From Spiroplasma endosymbiont of Labia minor (GTDB lineage Bacteria; Bacillota_I; Bacilli_A; Mycoplasmatales; Mycoplasmataceae), in NCBI RefSeq assembly GCF_964019845.1, contig NZ_OZ026465.1:620001-684000 (forward strand): 64,000 nucleotides of DNA. Reading direction: 5' to 3'. Both the position numbers and the translations under genes were made by a program. Numbering within the stretch: position 1 is the stretch's first letter; each line of letters opens with the position of its first letter. Below are positions 41,649 through 53,160 of this stretch, one piece after another. Below the pieces are notes generated by a model, which was not told the DNA's origin, did not search any database, and saw only the letters and a list, made by a program, of their open reading frames with translations.

Positions 41649-42359
41649 TTAATTATCAATTATCCGATTTGATAAACTAATTAATTGATTAATTTGTTTT
41701 TGATTCATAATATTAATATTTATTATCGTAATTTCAGTTCTTGGATTTATTACCATTAATTTTGTAATTTTAATATTTGAATTTGCCTCTTCTATCATTG
41801 TTTTATACAAATTTAATTGTTTTGTATATCTTTCAATATGATTAGTTCTAGAAGTTTTTAAATCAATAAGAATTCATCCATCTGTTTGTGTTTTTAATAA
41901 TATATCTGTTGTTCCTAAATACGTACCAATATGTGTTGAGTAAAAATATGATTGTTCTGAATAGATTTCAGATATTTTATAGGTATATAAAATAGCATTT
42001 AATTCAGATATTATTCTCTTCACCAATTGCATATGAAATTTATCAACATCTTCATTATTTGGAGTATTAATTTTTGGACCATTACGTTTTTTTATGGCTT
42101 CATCCACTAATTCATGTACTTGTATTCCCCTATTTATTGCAATTTCCAAATTTTTCTTTGGCACATAATTTTTAAAATACGGTGAATCAAGATCTAAAAT
42201 TGTTGTCACAGTTGGAAGCATGATAATATTGTTTTTATCTATATATTCACTTATTTTATTATCAATTGATTGTGGTATTTTATGTTTATCAAATTGAGCA
42301 ATATAGTAATGATTATTAGCATCTATATTGATATGATTTGTTAAATTATTATATTTCAT
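41649..42359 (-). CDS. PD-(D/E)XK nuclease-family protein
   Basis: The protein is 236 aa. The core reads GTTDILLKTQTDGWILIDLK followed by TSRTNHIERYTKQLNLYKTM. This is the D...D-x-K-T-S...Q-x-x-x-Y pattern of RecB/Cas4-like PD-(D/E)XK nucleases, with Asp and Lys of the active site and the motif-IV Gln-Tyr. An upstream HELVDEAIKK helix fits motif I. It may act in DNA end processing or repair. No Cas genes or repeats are near. It converges with the CobO-like gene, and a terminator-like element lies upstream. Confidence 0.8.
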
Positions 42360-42404
42360 TTTATTGCTCTCTCACTTTCAATGTTTATTTTACAACATAT
42401 TTAC

Positions 42405-42560
42405 ATATAAAAAGAACCCGGGCAGGGTTCTTTCGCATGGATCTGAACAAGTAAAATATTATCTAAGAATTAAAATAAATAAAATCATTTATTTGATAGG
42501 GCTAAACAAATTTAAATGGGGCTATTTACTAATTATCTCATTCAGATACTATAAGTATAC
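42405..42560 (-). ncRNA. Candidate small RNA with its own terminator
   Basis: About 250 bases between rmuC and the nuclease gene carry no gene. On the minus strand promoter-like TATAGTATAC lies near 42550. A moderately structured stretch ends with a GC-rich hairpin AAAGAACCC-TGCCC-GGGTTCTTT and a U run (42433 to 42405). The hairpin may simply be the rmuC terminator. The promoter-like sequence and the distance from the rmuC stop also allow a small RNA of about 130-140 nt. I could not match it to a known RNA. Confidence 0.35.
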
Positions 42561-42621
42561 TATAAAATTACTCATTTTTACAGTGTTTAACACAAATAAT
42601 TTAAATTTCGTTATTATAAAA

Positions 42622-43716
42622 TTAATCCTCATTTTCTTTTAATAATTTATCGTATTGTTTTTTTAAGCTTTTTTCTTTTGTATTGATTTCTTTAAATTGA
42701 TTATATAAAGCAATAAATTTAGTTTCTAAATTAAATAATTCCACATTAAAATTATCTAAATATTTAATGGTTTTATCTAAAATTTCAACTTTTTTTTCAT
42801 AATTATTGATATTATCAAACAATGACATGTATTTATCGATTGATTCTATTATTGTAATTAATGTAGTTGGTCCCGCAATAATAACTTTCTTTTTAAAAGC
42901 CATATCTATTAAATCTGTTTGTCCAATGATGAAAGAAAAAATGCTTTCTGATGGAACAAACATAATTGAATACACAACATTATCTTCTGCACTAACATAT
43001 TTTGCTGTTTCATCTATTCGTTTTTTTACATCAGTTTCAAAGGCTTTTTTATGATTTTTATAATCATCTGGATTATTTTCTTCATTGATTTCTATTAATT
43101 TTAAATATTCCTTAAATGGCATTTTAGCATCAATTGGAATATTGATAAATTTATCACCATTACCTTTAATAAATAAATCTGGTCGCAATGATTTGCTATC
43201 TATTGTTTTTTGCATTGTGTATTGCGTTTCAAACAATAAATTTTTACCTTTAAAATTACCAGCAATATTTGCCATCATTCTTTCTAAAGTATATTCTCCT
43301 GCTTTTCCAGCTTTATTATTTTGTGACAATAAATTATCTAATTTATCTAATTTATGCTTAATGTTATCAATAAATACTGTTTTTTGTGATACATCGTCTA
43401 TTTTATTTCTAATTTCATTTGATGATAGGTTAAATTTATTTTGTGTATCATTTAACTGTGTTGTAATATAATCTTTTACTTGAGTTTCAACCGAATTTAT
43501 TTTTTCATTACTTTCCGTTCTTAAAGTTAATAACTGATTAATTACATCATTTTTGACATTGGAACTGTTTTGGGTTAATTCCATTTTTAGCGAATTTAAA
43601 TCAGATTTAGTAGTTGTATCTGTTGAGTTATCTGCTTTCTTTTTTAATTGTAAAATTAATATAACAATAGCTAAAATAACAAGTACTGTAACTACTGCGA
43701 AAATACCATATAACAT
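42622..43716 (-). CDS. rmuC: RmuC-family DNA recombination protein
   Basis: The protein is 364 aa. It has an N-terminal membrane anchor ([19 protein letters not shown]), then a long coiled coil to about residue 140, then the RmuC nuclease-like domain: GKAGEYTLERMM, LRPDLFIKGNGDKFINIPID, AKMPFKEY, and VVYSIMFVPSESIFSF. RmuC proteins limit recombination and inversion. A terminator between it and the upstream lipoprotein makes it a separate unit. No frame break is present. Confidence 0.9.
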   Translation of the reverse strand: MLYGIFAVVTVLVILAIVILILQLKKKADNSTDTTTKSDLNSLKMELTQNSSNVKNDVINQLLTLRTESNEKINSVETQVKDYITTQLNDTQNKFNLSSNEIRNKIDDVSQKTVFIDNIKHKLDKLDNLLSQNNKAGKAGEYTLERMMANIAGNFKGKNLLFETQYTMQKTIDSKSLRPDLFIKGNGDKFINIPIDAKMPFKEYLKLIEINEENNPDDYKNHKKAFETDVKKRIDETAKYVSAEDNVVYSIMFVPSESIFSFIIGQTDLIDMAFKKKVIIAGPTTLITIIESIDKYMSLFDNINNYEKKVEILDKTIKYLDNFNVELFNLETKFIALYNQFKEINTKEKSLKKQYDKLLKENED

Positions 43717-43826
43717 ATAGAATATATTTCTCCTTTGATTTGTTCATTATAGTCACTTTTTATAACTAAAGTACGCGTATATTTTATAACATATGATTAC
43801 AAAATTAATTATTATCTCGCAAAAAT

Positions 43827-43856
43827 AAAAATGTGATCTAATAGATCACATTTATT
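43827..43856 (-). terminator. Intrinsic terminator after the third delta-60 lipoprotein
   Basis: AATGTGATC, five bases and GATCACATT form a stem; on the minus strand it is followed by TTTTTATTTTT. It lies about 20 bases past the stop of the lipoprotein gene. Confidence 0.8.
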
Positions 43857-43875
43857 ATATAAAACTAGATAATTG

Positions 43876-44847
43876 TTAATTGTATAATTTATAAATTGAA
43901 CCTTCATTTGTACCTAAAAGAATTGTTTGATTTGAAAGTTGTGTAATTCAAGCAGCATTGCCATCTAAAGTACCGTCAACAATTCTACCTGTACCATCGC
44001 CAAATGATTTATTAACAGTACCATCTCTGTTTAGTCTGTAAATTGAACTACCATCATTTGTTCCAGCAAGTATTGCACCATTTGAAACTTCAGTTATTAT
44101 ATTAATTCAACCAATGAATGACTGATCATCTAATTTGCCTGTGCCATTACCAACTGATGTGTCAATTTTACCCTCAGCTGTTAGTTTATAAATTGATCTA
44201 TCATTTGTACCAGCTAAAACAATACCATTTGAAAGTTCAGCAATTGATTCTAAACCAGATTTATCAAAGTTTGTTTCAATAATGCCAGTTCCATCACCAA
44301 CAGATGTATCAATTTTACCTTCAGCTGTTAGTTGATAAATTGAGCCACTTTGACCAAAATTTGTACCAGCCAAAACAATTCCGTTATCTAATTGTATAAT
44401 TGCTTCTATATAGCCGTGTAATGTTTTATTTTCTAACTTACCAGTTCCATCACCAACAGATATATCAATTTTACCTTCATCTGTTAATTGATAAATTGAA
44501 CCTTTGCTAGTTCCGGCTAAAATAATTCCACTTGCAAGTTGTGTAATTGTTTCAATAGCTCCATCAAAAGTTTGATCTTCTATTTTACCATTTCCATCTG
44601 TACCAACAGATGTGTCAATTTTACCTTCATCTGTTAATTTGTAAATTGAGTTATCTGATGAACCGGCAATTATAGTTTTGTTTTTAAGTTCATCAATAAC
44701 TAAAATTGAAACTCCTAAATTTGATTCAATAATTTTTTCAACCGTTCCTGTAATATCTGTAATACCCACAACACCACAAGACATAACTGAAGAAACACCA
44801 AAATTAGTCAATCCAAAAATTGCCATTAAATTCAATAATTTTTTCAT
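43876..44847 (-). CDS. Lipoprotein with delta-60 (DUF5122) repeats, short form
   Basis: The protein is 323 aa, beginning MKKLLNLMAIFGLTNFG with SVMSC (Cys24). Unlike the copies at 2443-3690 and 6843-8408 it has no separate N-terminal DWF domain; the repeats begin soon after the signal. There are about six, with LASGIILAG, GSIYQLTDEGKIDIS and VGDGTG cores, ending GSIYKLYN. One repeat is diverged to DGTVNKSFGDGTG, which is the delta-60 consensus most clearly. It is cell-surface; the ligand is unknown. Confidence 0.8.
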
Positions 44848-45102
44848 TATAAATATATTCCTTTACAAAATAATGTAGTATCACTTCATTTTACTACATT
44901 ATTATTATAACATATATCGGCTAATTAAACTAATGCCCATAAACATTGACCATTATTCATGGTTGTTGGTTTTCTCTATTTTTTAAGAAAACTTATAAAA
45001 TCGAAACTAATTTTATATTCGTTTTTTACAGAAAACATATGTTATGACAATTAGTTTTATTCAAATAAAAATCTCACAATCGGTATTAATTAACTCAAAA
45101 AA
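44848..45102. other. Spacer with weak similarity to the 6.0-kb lipoprotein spacer
   Basis: No gene is seen. It contains the promoter of the lipoprotein gene and a stretch around 44998-45030 (AAATCGAAACTAATTTTATA) resembling one near 6080-6110. Confidence 0.35.
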
Positions 45103-45714
45103 TTATTCAATTATTTTTCATAATAAATACGCTCAATTTAAAGTTAAACCAAATCATGCTAAAAATTTAGAAGTTCTATTTGGATTTTTATAACTTATTA
45201 AATTTGAAATTGTACCAATAATTAGTAATATCGGCAGTAACAAAAAATATACAACAGTATTTAAACCAAAGCTAAATCCAAAAAGCCCCAAAGCAGAAAG
45301 AGTGAATAACACAAATAAACCAAAACAAGCAAACAATAAATTTATAATTAAAATTGATAATAAAAAAGCATAATTTGATTTTTCATTATCTACTTGTTCA
45401 TTTTTTATTTAATCATTATTTTCATCATCTTTATCCAAAACTAAATATGGTATTGATAATGGAAAAAATCAATAACCAATAAACACAAATATTTTTTTAA
45501 TCTTATTTTGAGTTATTTCTAAAATATTAGAAATAACTGCCAACAATAAAATTATTGCAATTGCAAAACCAATTCATCAAATTAGAACATTTTTTAAATA
45601 GTAACTATTAAAAAGTGCAATAAATAAAGCTAAAACAAGCATTAAAAGAAAATGCAAATTTAACGTAATAATTGATGTAAACAGTATTTTACAAGTTTTG
45701 GTTTTATTTTTCAT
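45103..45714 (-). pseudogene. Membrane protein gene with one in-frame stop (paralogue A)
   Basis: A 204-codon frame runs from ATG 45714 (GAGG upstream) to the stop at 45103 but is cut by a single TAA at 45409-45411 after DKDDENND. The parts are homologous end to end to the gene at 46526-47124: KILFTSIITLNLHFLL/RILFTIMITLNFHLFF, PLSIPYLV/PLSIPYLI, and GLTLNWAYLLW/GLTLNWSYLFW. About five membrane helices are expected. It could also be expressed as two pieces, or the stop could be a sequence error. The function is unknown. Confidence 0.75.
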
Positions 45715-45772
45715 ATGCAAACCTCAGAAAATTTAATTTCATCTTAAGAATATATATTCTTTTTATATTTTA

Positions 45773-46475
45773 CTAAAAAAATGCTTCAAAATTTGTCTTA
45801 TTTAATATTTTAAAAGAAACTTCACCACCAAGTTCATTTTTAATTTGATTTGCTAAAGTTTCAATAGCAATTAATAAATCATTTTTACAATCTGTTTGAA
45901 TGTTTTCAATGCAAAGAATTGCACTAGTTGTTTTTTCTGTTAAAATTGTTCTTTTCCCTTCTCTTCAATTTAAGCAATGACAAATAACTCCTAAATTATC
46001 TTTGTAAACAAGTTCTCCTTCATATGGTGGTTCTGAAATATCTGATCCATATGTAATAAAATCTTCAAATCCAGTTGCTTTTATCAATAGCATATCGCCA
46101 CTTATTTGATCTATATCTTCTCCTCCACATGGAAAACCAAAATTCAAAGAAATGTAATTATATATATCAACCAATGGATTTATTGGTGTTAATTGATGAT
46201 TGTTTTTTGCTCTTTTTAATAATGCTTCAATTGACAATCTAGCACTTTTTTTGTCTTAAATTTTGTGAAAGCTTCCCTTCAAGTTTTAATAATTTCATTA
46301 CTTGTAAATTCTTCATCTGCTAAAAATTTTAGTGCATTTTTTTGTGCCAAATTCAACATATTTTGATATTTAATTTCATCTGTTTTTTGATTATTTATTT
46401 CTTTTGCTATGATAATTCCTATTTCTACATCAGGAAATAAATTTCAAAATCTTCATTAATAATTATTTTTCCCAT
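45773..46475 (-). pseudogene. B3/4-domain protein with a one-base frameshift near the start
   Basis: From ATG 46475 the product reads MGKIIINEDF and then leaves frame at a four-base T run (46446-46449 on the plus strand). One more base there gives WNLFPDVEIGIIIAKEI and an intact frame to 45773. The B3/4 domain (LTPINPLVDIYNYISLNFGF, PCGGEDIDQISG, SEPPYEGELVY) is like that of PheRS beta and of free-standing editing proteins that remove mischarged amino acids from tRNA-like substrates. Total length would be about 234 aa. The break may be real or a sequence error. Confidence 0.75.
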
Positions 46476-46525
46476 AAATTATTTTTCTCCTTTAACCTAT
46501 ATAACCAATTTTAAGTATACTAAAA

Positions 46526-47124
46526 TTATTTTTTATTTATTATATTTCAAAATAAATAGGATCAATTTAAAGTTAAACCAATTCAGGCAAAAATATTTAA
46601 AACCTTAATTTGTTTTTTATAATTAATTAAATTTGTAATTGTTCCTATAATTATCAATAATGGAAATACTAAAAAAATAGAAACATATCTACGTCAACAT
46701 CTAATTCATTTGTTTTTAAAAATAACATCGAAAACAAAACCATAATACCTATAGATGAAAAAACTAAATTAATAATTGAAATTATTACTAGAAATGTATA
46801 ATTATTTTTTTCTACCTGTTGATAATTTTCATCAATAATTTTACTTGTAATCAAATACGGAATTGATAGTGGTAAAAATCAATAACCGAAAAATATAAAA
46901 AATTTATTAATATCATTATATTTAATTTCTATTATATTACATATTGATGCAATTAATAACAACAGCGAAACAACAATACCAATTAATTTGATAAGTGTAG
47001 ATGTATCATCAAATTTGTTGAGAAATGAAAATATGGAACTTAAAAATATAATAAAAAATAAATGAAAATTTAATGTAATCATTATTGTAAACAAAATTCT
47101 GTTAATTTTGGTTCTTTCTTTCAT
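46526..47124 (-). pseudogene. Membrane protein gene with a frameshift in a T7 run (paralogue B)
   Basis: ATG 47124 overlaps the stop of the upstream gene by one base (TAATG), with GAGGTG as ribosome binding site. The frame ends at 46669 after MFLFF; one more T in the seven-base run (46671-46677) restores LVFPLLIIIGTITNLINY and runs to 46526, matching paralogue A (LLLPILLIIGTISNLISY). About five membrane segments. Such a run is a plausible phase-variation site as well as an error site. The function is unknown. Confidence 0.7.
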
Positions 47125-47696
47125 TAATTTGCACCTCATCCTACATCTGGAATTAATGTTCAGAAACCAATTCAAACTCCATTTCCTTTATCGACTAAAC
47201 TGAATATGAAAGAGTTTGCAACACAAAAAATACCAAAAATTGTTAAAGTAATTCCTATTTTAGGAAACATATTTCCAATTGCTTGCCCAACATCGGTAGA
47301 ATTTGATGAAAAATCTAAAATGCTTGCAATATTTTTGGTTGCCTGTTCATCAAAATGTAACCTTCATCAACCAAATCAATATCAATGTTCCACTTTTCAA
47401 AAATTACCAAACGAATTTTTTTCAGAAAAAGAATTAAATTCATTAGGTTTAACTATATAAAAAATATTATTACTAAATGTTATTAAGTTTAAATTAAATA
47501 TTTCATTTAATTTATTTTTGAAATAATCTGATTTAAGTATAGAAAAAATATCATCATTTAAGTTATACTGTTTTAATCGATTTATATTTATGTACACTTT
47601 ATTATTTTTAAAAAATAGTGATTTTTCAATTGCTGATTTTAATATTAATTCATTTTTAATATTTTTATTAATATAAAAAATTAAATTTATCTGCAA
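47124..47696 (-). CDS. Unknown protein with a C-terminal membrane segment
   Basis: The protein is 190 aa from TTG 47696; no ATG is available and no good ribosome binding site is seen. The open frame continues upstream to about 47745 without a normal start codon, so the N-terminus may be incomplete. The first half is Lys/Asn/Ile-rich, the middle tryptophan-rich by TGA codons (KVEHWYWFGWWRLHFDEQAT), and ITLTIFGIFCVANSFIFSLV is a membrane segment. The end PDVGWGAN overlaps the start of membrane paralogue B, so the two are probably co-expressed. The function is unknown. Confidence 0.55.
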
Positions 47697-47890
47697 TAAA
47701 TTTGTTTGAAAATTGTTGGTAACAGTAAAAAAATTACTAAAAAAATATGCAATATTTTTTTAGTAAAAATACCTTTCAAATAGCTAAAAAATACTAGCAA
47801 ATTAATTTTAACATGAATATATTCACCAATTGACTATTTATGAATAAATAAAAATCAGTGTATTTTGATAAATACACTGACTAAAATTAT

Positions 47891-48315
47891 TTATTTTAAT
47901 TTAAATGAATTATATTCATCATCTGAAACAGAGTTTAATCAAAATGTCTCACCTGGTGTTAATACTAATTGCGTAAAATAGCTGTCATCAACAGCTCCAT
48001 GTCAATGTTTTGTTTTGGTGGAATATTAATTACCATTTCTTTTTGAAGAATTTGAGGTTTTTTATTTTCTTCACAATATAAGCCTTCGCCTGCAACGGCA
48101 ATCAAAATTTGTGCAGATGAATGATAATGTCAGTTGCTTCTTGATTTATTTGCAAATGTGACATTTACAATTTGTGTATCTAATGGTTGTTTATCTGCAA
48201 GTATCATATTTAATCAGACATCATCATTAAAATTTTCATTAAGACTTGTGGTTTTCACATTTTGTCCTAGATCAAAAAGTCCCGTTTCTTTTATTTGTTT
48301 TTCATCTAATTTCAT
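47891..48315 (-). pseudogene. Cupin-domain protein with a one-base frameshift
   Basis: From ATG 48315 (AGGAG upstream) the product shows the cupin motif NWHYHSSAQILIAVAGEGLY. It then loses frame after INIPPK at an A run (48013-48016 on the plus strand). One more base gives TKHWHGAVDDSYFTQLVLTP, with the second cupin motif histidines, and runs to 47891. About 141 aa when corrected. Small cupins of this kind often sit next to flavin oxidoreductases or decarboxylases; here an OYE-family gene lies just upstream on the same strand. Confidence 0.8.
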
Positions 48316-48328
48316 ATAAATACTCCTT

Positions 48329-49417
<1,089 letters not shown>

Positions 49418-49439
49418 TTATGTATTAAAATTATTTTTA

Positions 49440-50385
49440 TTAGTATAATTTCAAATATTGAAGTCATTCAATAATTTGATTTCAATATTTAGTTCAATTA
49501 TCAAGCCAATTAAACTCATGACTACCTTCTGTGTATAAAACATTTTTATCTACATTGAGATTACCTTTTTGATTGTAAAGATACTGTGATTCATGACTAT
49601 TTATAACACTATCATTTTTCACAGTTAAAAACATTGTTGGTATTTTACAAGATTTTGTAAAAGCTTGAATATTTAAAATTTGCGCATTATATTTTCTCAT
49701 ATATAAGTTTTGTAATTCATAGCTATAGGTAATAAATCTTTTTTCACTAAAAACAGAATGCAATAATGGAAAAACAATTGTATTACTTGATGACGGTGCA
49801 GATTCAATAATTGTTCATTTTAATCCTTGTTTTATTAATTGATCACCATAAACATCTATAGTTCTGCAAACTATAAATCCACCAAGTCCCTTACCAAATA
49901 GTCCAATTTCTTCTGCTTCAAAAACTGCAGAAACATAATCAATAACTGAAATCACATCAAAAATTTCAAGTCATCCTAAAGTAACAGGCGTTGATTGTGA
50001 TTCACCATGATTTCTAAAGTCAACTAATGCTACTGAATAACCTAGTAGAATAAATTTTAAAGCATCAAAATAAGAATCAACATGTGATTTTTTAAAATCG
50101 TGAAATAAAATTATTCATTTTTTATCAAACTTACCTTTTTTTGTATATATTGCAATTTCAACATCATCTGCTGTTGGAATTTTTTCTTGCGTAAATTTTT
50201 CTCATCATTCTAAGGTTACTTTGTCATAATCACTTTTATTATAATTTCTTTTAATATAATCATATTTGTCTTTAATTGTTTTTGTTTCTTGTAAACCTAT
50301 AGTTCCTTTTACAAAAGAAGAATTTATTTCAGGCTTAGTATCATTTAAAAACAAAATTATATCATCAATTGATTTTAATGCCATA
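49440..50385 (-). pseudogene. Alpha/beta hydrolase without the catalytic Ser, frameshifted near its start
   Basis: ATG 50385 has a perfect AAGGAG but its frame ends after 16 codons (MALKSIDDIILFLND-Y). Removing one base near 50340-50341 joins it to a long frame running to 49440; alternatively ATG 50345 could start that frame (301 aa). The fold is recognisable from WIILFHDFKKSHVDSYFDAL, VALVDFRNHGES and the late EGSHEFNW. At the nucleophile elbow the sequence is GLFGKGLGG instead of GxSxG, so the catalytic Ser is missing. It could be a non-enzymatic relative. Confidence 0.75.
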
Positions 50386-50427
50386 AAGTAAATCTCCTTT
50401 TTACAGTTTTACAAAAATTTTAGCCAA

Positions 50428-51723
50428 TTAATTTAACAAATCTATTATAATAGGTTCATTATTTTTTTTATCCGTTACAGAAAATGTTTCATGCGCCATT
50501 TCTGTTCACTTTTCTTCAATATTTTTGTTTGTATATAAAGTCATAATTAAATCATCAACAACAATTTCATCTCCTGCTTGTTTTTCAAGATAAATTCCTG
50601 CAGCATGATCAATTAAGTCTGTTTTTACTTCCCTACCTGCACCTAAATACATAGCTAAATAACCCAATTTATCTGTATTTTTAAATTCCAAATAACCATT
50701 TTTTTGGGCTTTGATTTCTATTTTATTTTTGCATGAAAAATTTTCCTCATAATCATCAAAAACAGATCAATCACCATTTTGTGCTTCAACGAAATTTTTC
50801 AAATATATTAATGTCGATCCATCCAATTTTTTTAGTACTTCTTTTTTGGCTTCTGCAATTGAATTAAATAATCCTGCCTGAACAAGTGATTCACCAGCTG
50901 CTGTGGTGCATAATTCTACTAAATCATTTGGTCCATGACCATTTAATGTATCTATGACTTCTTTTATTTCTAATGCATTACCAATGGCTTTACCTAATGG
51001 TTTGTTCATATCTGTTAACATGGCTGAAACTTTACGATTATGAGCTTTTCCGATTGAAATCATTGTTCTTGCTAATTTTCTAGCATCTTCAACGTTTTTT
51101 ATAAAAGCACCAGAACCCACTTTAATGTCTAAAACAATACCATCGTCATTGATAGCTAATTTTTTTGACATTATAGATGAGACAATTAATGGTAATGAAT
51201 CAACTGTTCCTGTAACATCTCTTAAAGCGTAAAGCTTTTTATCTGCAGGTACAATTTCATCTGATTGTCCAATTATAGAAATACCAACTTTATCAACAAT
51301 TTGGTCAAATTGTTCTTCTGATATTTCTGATTTTCATGCAGGAAAAGATTCTAATTTGTCTATTGTACCACCTGTTTGACCAAGTCCGCGTCCAGACATT
51401 TTAGCAACTTTTAAACCAAACGAAGCCACTAGTGGTGCAAAAATTAGTGATGTTTTATCACCAACACCACCGGTAGAATGTTTGTCAACTTTAAAACCAT
51501 TTATATTCGATACATCAAAGGTCTTCCCTGATTTTAGCATACTACCTGTTAAATTTGCAATTTCCTCATCATTCATACCATTAAAATAAATTGCCATTGT
51601 CAAAGCAGACATTTGATAATCCATCAATTTACCTGATGTAAAATTTTCAATTATTCAATCTATTTCTTGTTTAGTTAATGGTTTATTATGTTTTTTCTTT
51701 TCAATTATTTCTAAAAAATTCAT
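50428..51723 (-). CDS. pdp: Pyrimidine-nucleoside (thymidine) phosphorylase
   Basis: The protein is 431 aa. It splits thymidine, uridine or deoxyuridine with phosphate. The N-terminal helical domain has [13 protein letters not shown] and the hinge-phosphate motif [33 protein letters not shown] is the family signature. VGSGAFIKN and the C-terminal biotinyl-like domain ([10 protein letters not shown]) follow. GAGG precedes two adjacent ATG codons (51726 and 51723). It is part of a nucleotide-salvage neighbourhood with dfrA, thyA and dCMP deaminase. The frame is intact. Confidence 0.94.
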
Positions 51724-51752
51724 CATTTTCCTCATTCGTTATTTGACTTAGA

Positions 51753-52673
51753 TTAATATATTAAACCTTTCTTCTTTTTTGGTTTAGGTTTTTCAACCAC
51801 TTTTTTAACAGTTTTTGGGTCCATATTTAGATATTTATCCATATTTTTTTGAACTTCTTTTTTAACATTTTGTGTTAACATATCAGCTTTAATTGACATA
51901 TGTTTTTCTGGCATAAATGGTTTTCCAAAGATAACTCGAACAGTTAATCTACCTTTATGACTAAAAGTTTTATACGAGTCTATAATTGTCACTGGTATTA
52001 CTGGTGCATACGCCATTTGAGCAACTTTCAAAGCAGCCCCTTGTCATTCACCAAGTTCATTTGAACCTGTTCTAGTACCAGATGGAAAAACTACTAAACT
52101 GCGTTTATATTCAGTGATTAATTCCTTACCTGCTTTGAAAGCATCCAGTGCAGATCTTGATGATTCTCTATCTAATGGAATAGCATCAACTAATTTAATA
52201 AATCGTGAAAATAGTTTTGATTTTCATAATTCTTGTTTTGCAATAAAAGCTAATGGTTGTTGTTTTTGAAAATTATTTATGGCAAATAAAAAAACTGGGT
52301 CAAAATTTGATTCATGATTTGGTGCAAGAACAACTCCTCTATCTAATCAATTTTCAATATCTATGACTTCTATTTTGATATTTGTTAAAAATAGACAATA
52401 TTTGGCAATTTTTTTTATTCAATTATATCTATATTCTTCTGAATAAAAATTTGGATCAACAGTCATTTTTTTTGACATTTTCTTGGCTTTTCTTAACGCA
52501 AACAATAATCTAGGTCAAGTTCAAAAAACTCTTCATCCATTCAATTTAGTTTTTTCTTTTGCTTCAACAAATTTTTCCGCATTATTATCATTTACAGTTA
52601 TTTCTACAACATTTTTTTCTTCTGCTGAATCGCTGTCATTGGTAATATTAGTTTGGTTTTCTTTTTCTAACAT
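51753..52673 (-). CDS. plsC: 1-acyl-sn-glycerol-3-phosphate acyltransferase
   Basis: The protein is 306 aa. It acylates lysophosphatidic acid at the membrane. NHESNFDP is the HX4D catalytic block; VDAIPLDRES and VFPSGTRTGSNELG correspond to the later substrate motifs, with Ser in place of the usual Glu in FPEGTR. A hydrophilic N-terminal extension of about 45 residues precedes it, and a Lys/Pro-rich tail (KPKPKKKKGLIY) follows. It lies next to dfrA with six bases between. Confidence 0.88.
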
Positions 52674-52678
52674 ATTAT

Positions 52679-53159
52679 TTAAATCCTTTCATAATAATTA
52701 ACTAAAAAATCTTCATACTTATTTGTTTTAATCAATTTAAATTTTTCCAAATTAATTGGTGATATATATATATCACCATCATAATCTTTATTTATTATAC
52801 TAATTATTAATTTATCTGCAAATTTTATTGCTAAATCAAAAATTGCTTTACCACCTATAACATAAATATTTTTATTCACATTATTAAAGTATGGCTTTAA
52901 AAAAGTATTCAAATTATTAATAAAGTGCAAATTATCAAATTGATAATTTTCATATTTATTTGTATTTCTTGTCAAAACATAATTTTGTCTATTTAAAAGT
53001 GGTTTTTTTATTGAGTCAAATGTTTTTGAACCCATTAAGATATCATTGTACATTGTAGTTTCTCTAAAATGATTCATTTCTGCTTTTATTTTTCATGGCA
53101 AATTATTGTTTTTACCAATGACACCACTTTTTGTTTGAGCTCATATTAAATTAACCATA
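52679..53159 (-). pseudogene. folA: Dihydrofolate reductase with a one-base frameshift
   Basis: ATG 53159 begins MVNLIWAQTKSGVIGKNN and then leaves frame at a four-base run (53100-53103). Removing one base gives NLPWKIKAEMNHFRETT and the rest of a normal DHFR with ILMGSKTFDSI, YVLTRN and NIYVIGGKAIFD, about 159 aa. DHFR makes tetrahydrofolate needed by the ThyA next to it. The start lies two bases after the thyA stop. Because this gene is normally kept, a sequencing error is a serious possibility, unless this organism can spare it. Confidence 0.85.
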
Positions 53160-53160
53160 A

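Noticed and set aside
41649-42359. PD-(D/E)XK protein as Cas4 of a CRISPR system
   Set aside because: There is no cysteine cluster typical of Cas4, no other cas gene and no repeat array.
42364-42642. Plus-strand frame of 92 codons between the nuclease gene and rmuC
   Set aside because: It runs through the terminator hairpin, has no ribosome binding site and shows no protein-like conservation pattern; the interval is better read as non-coding.
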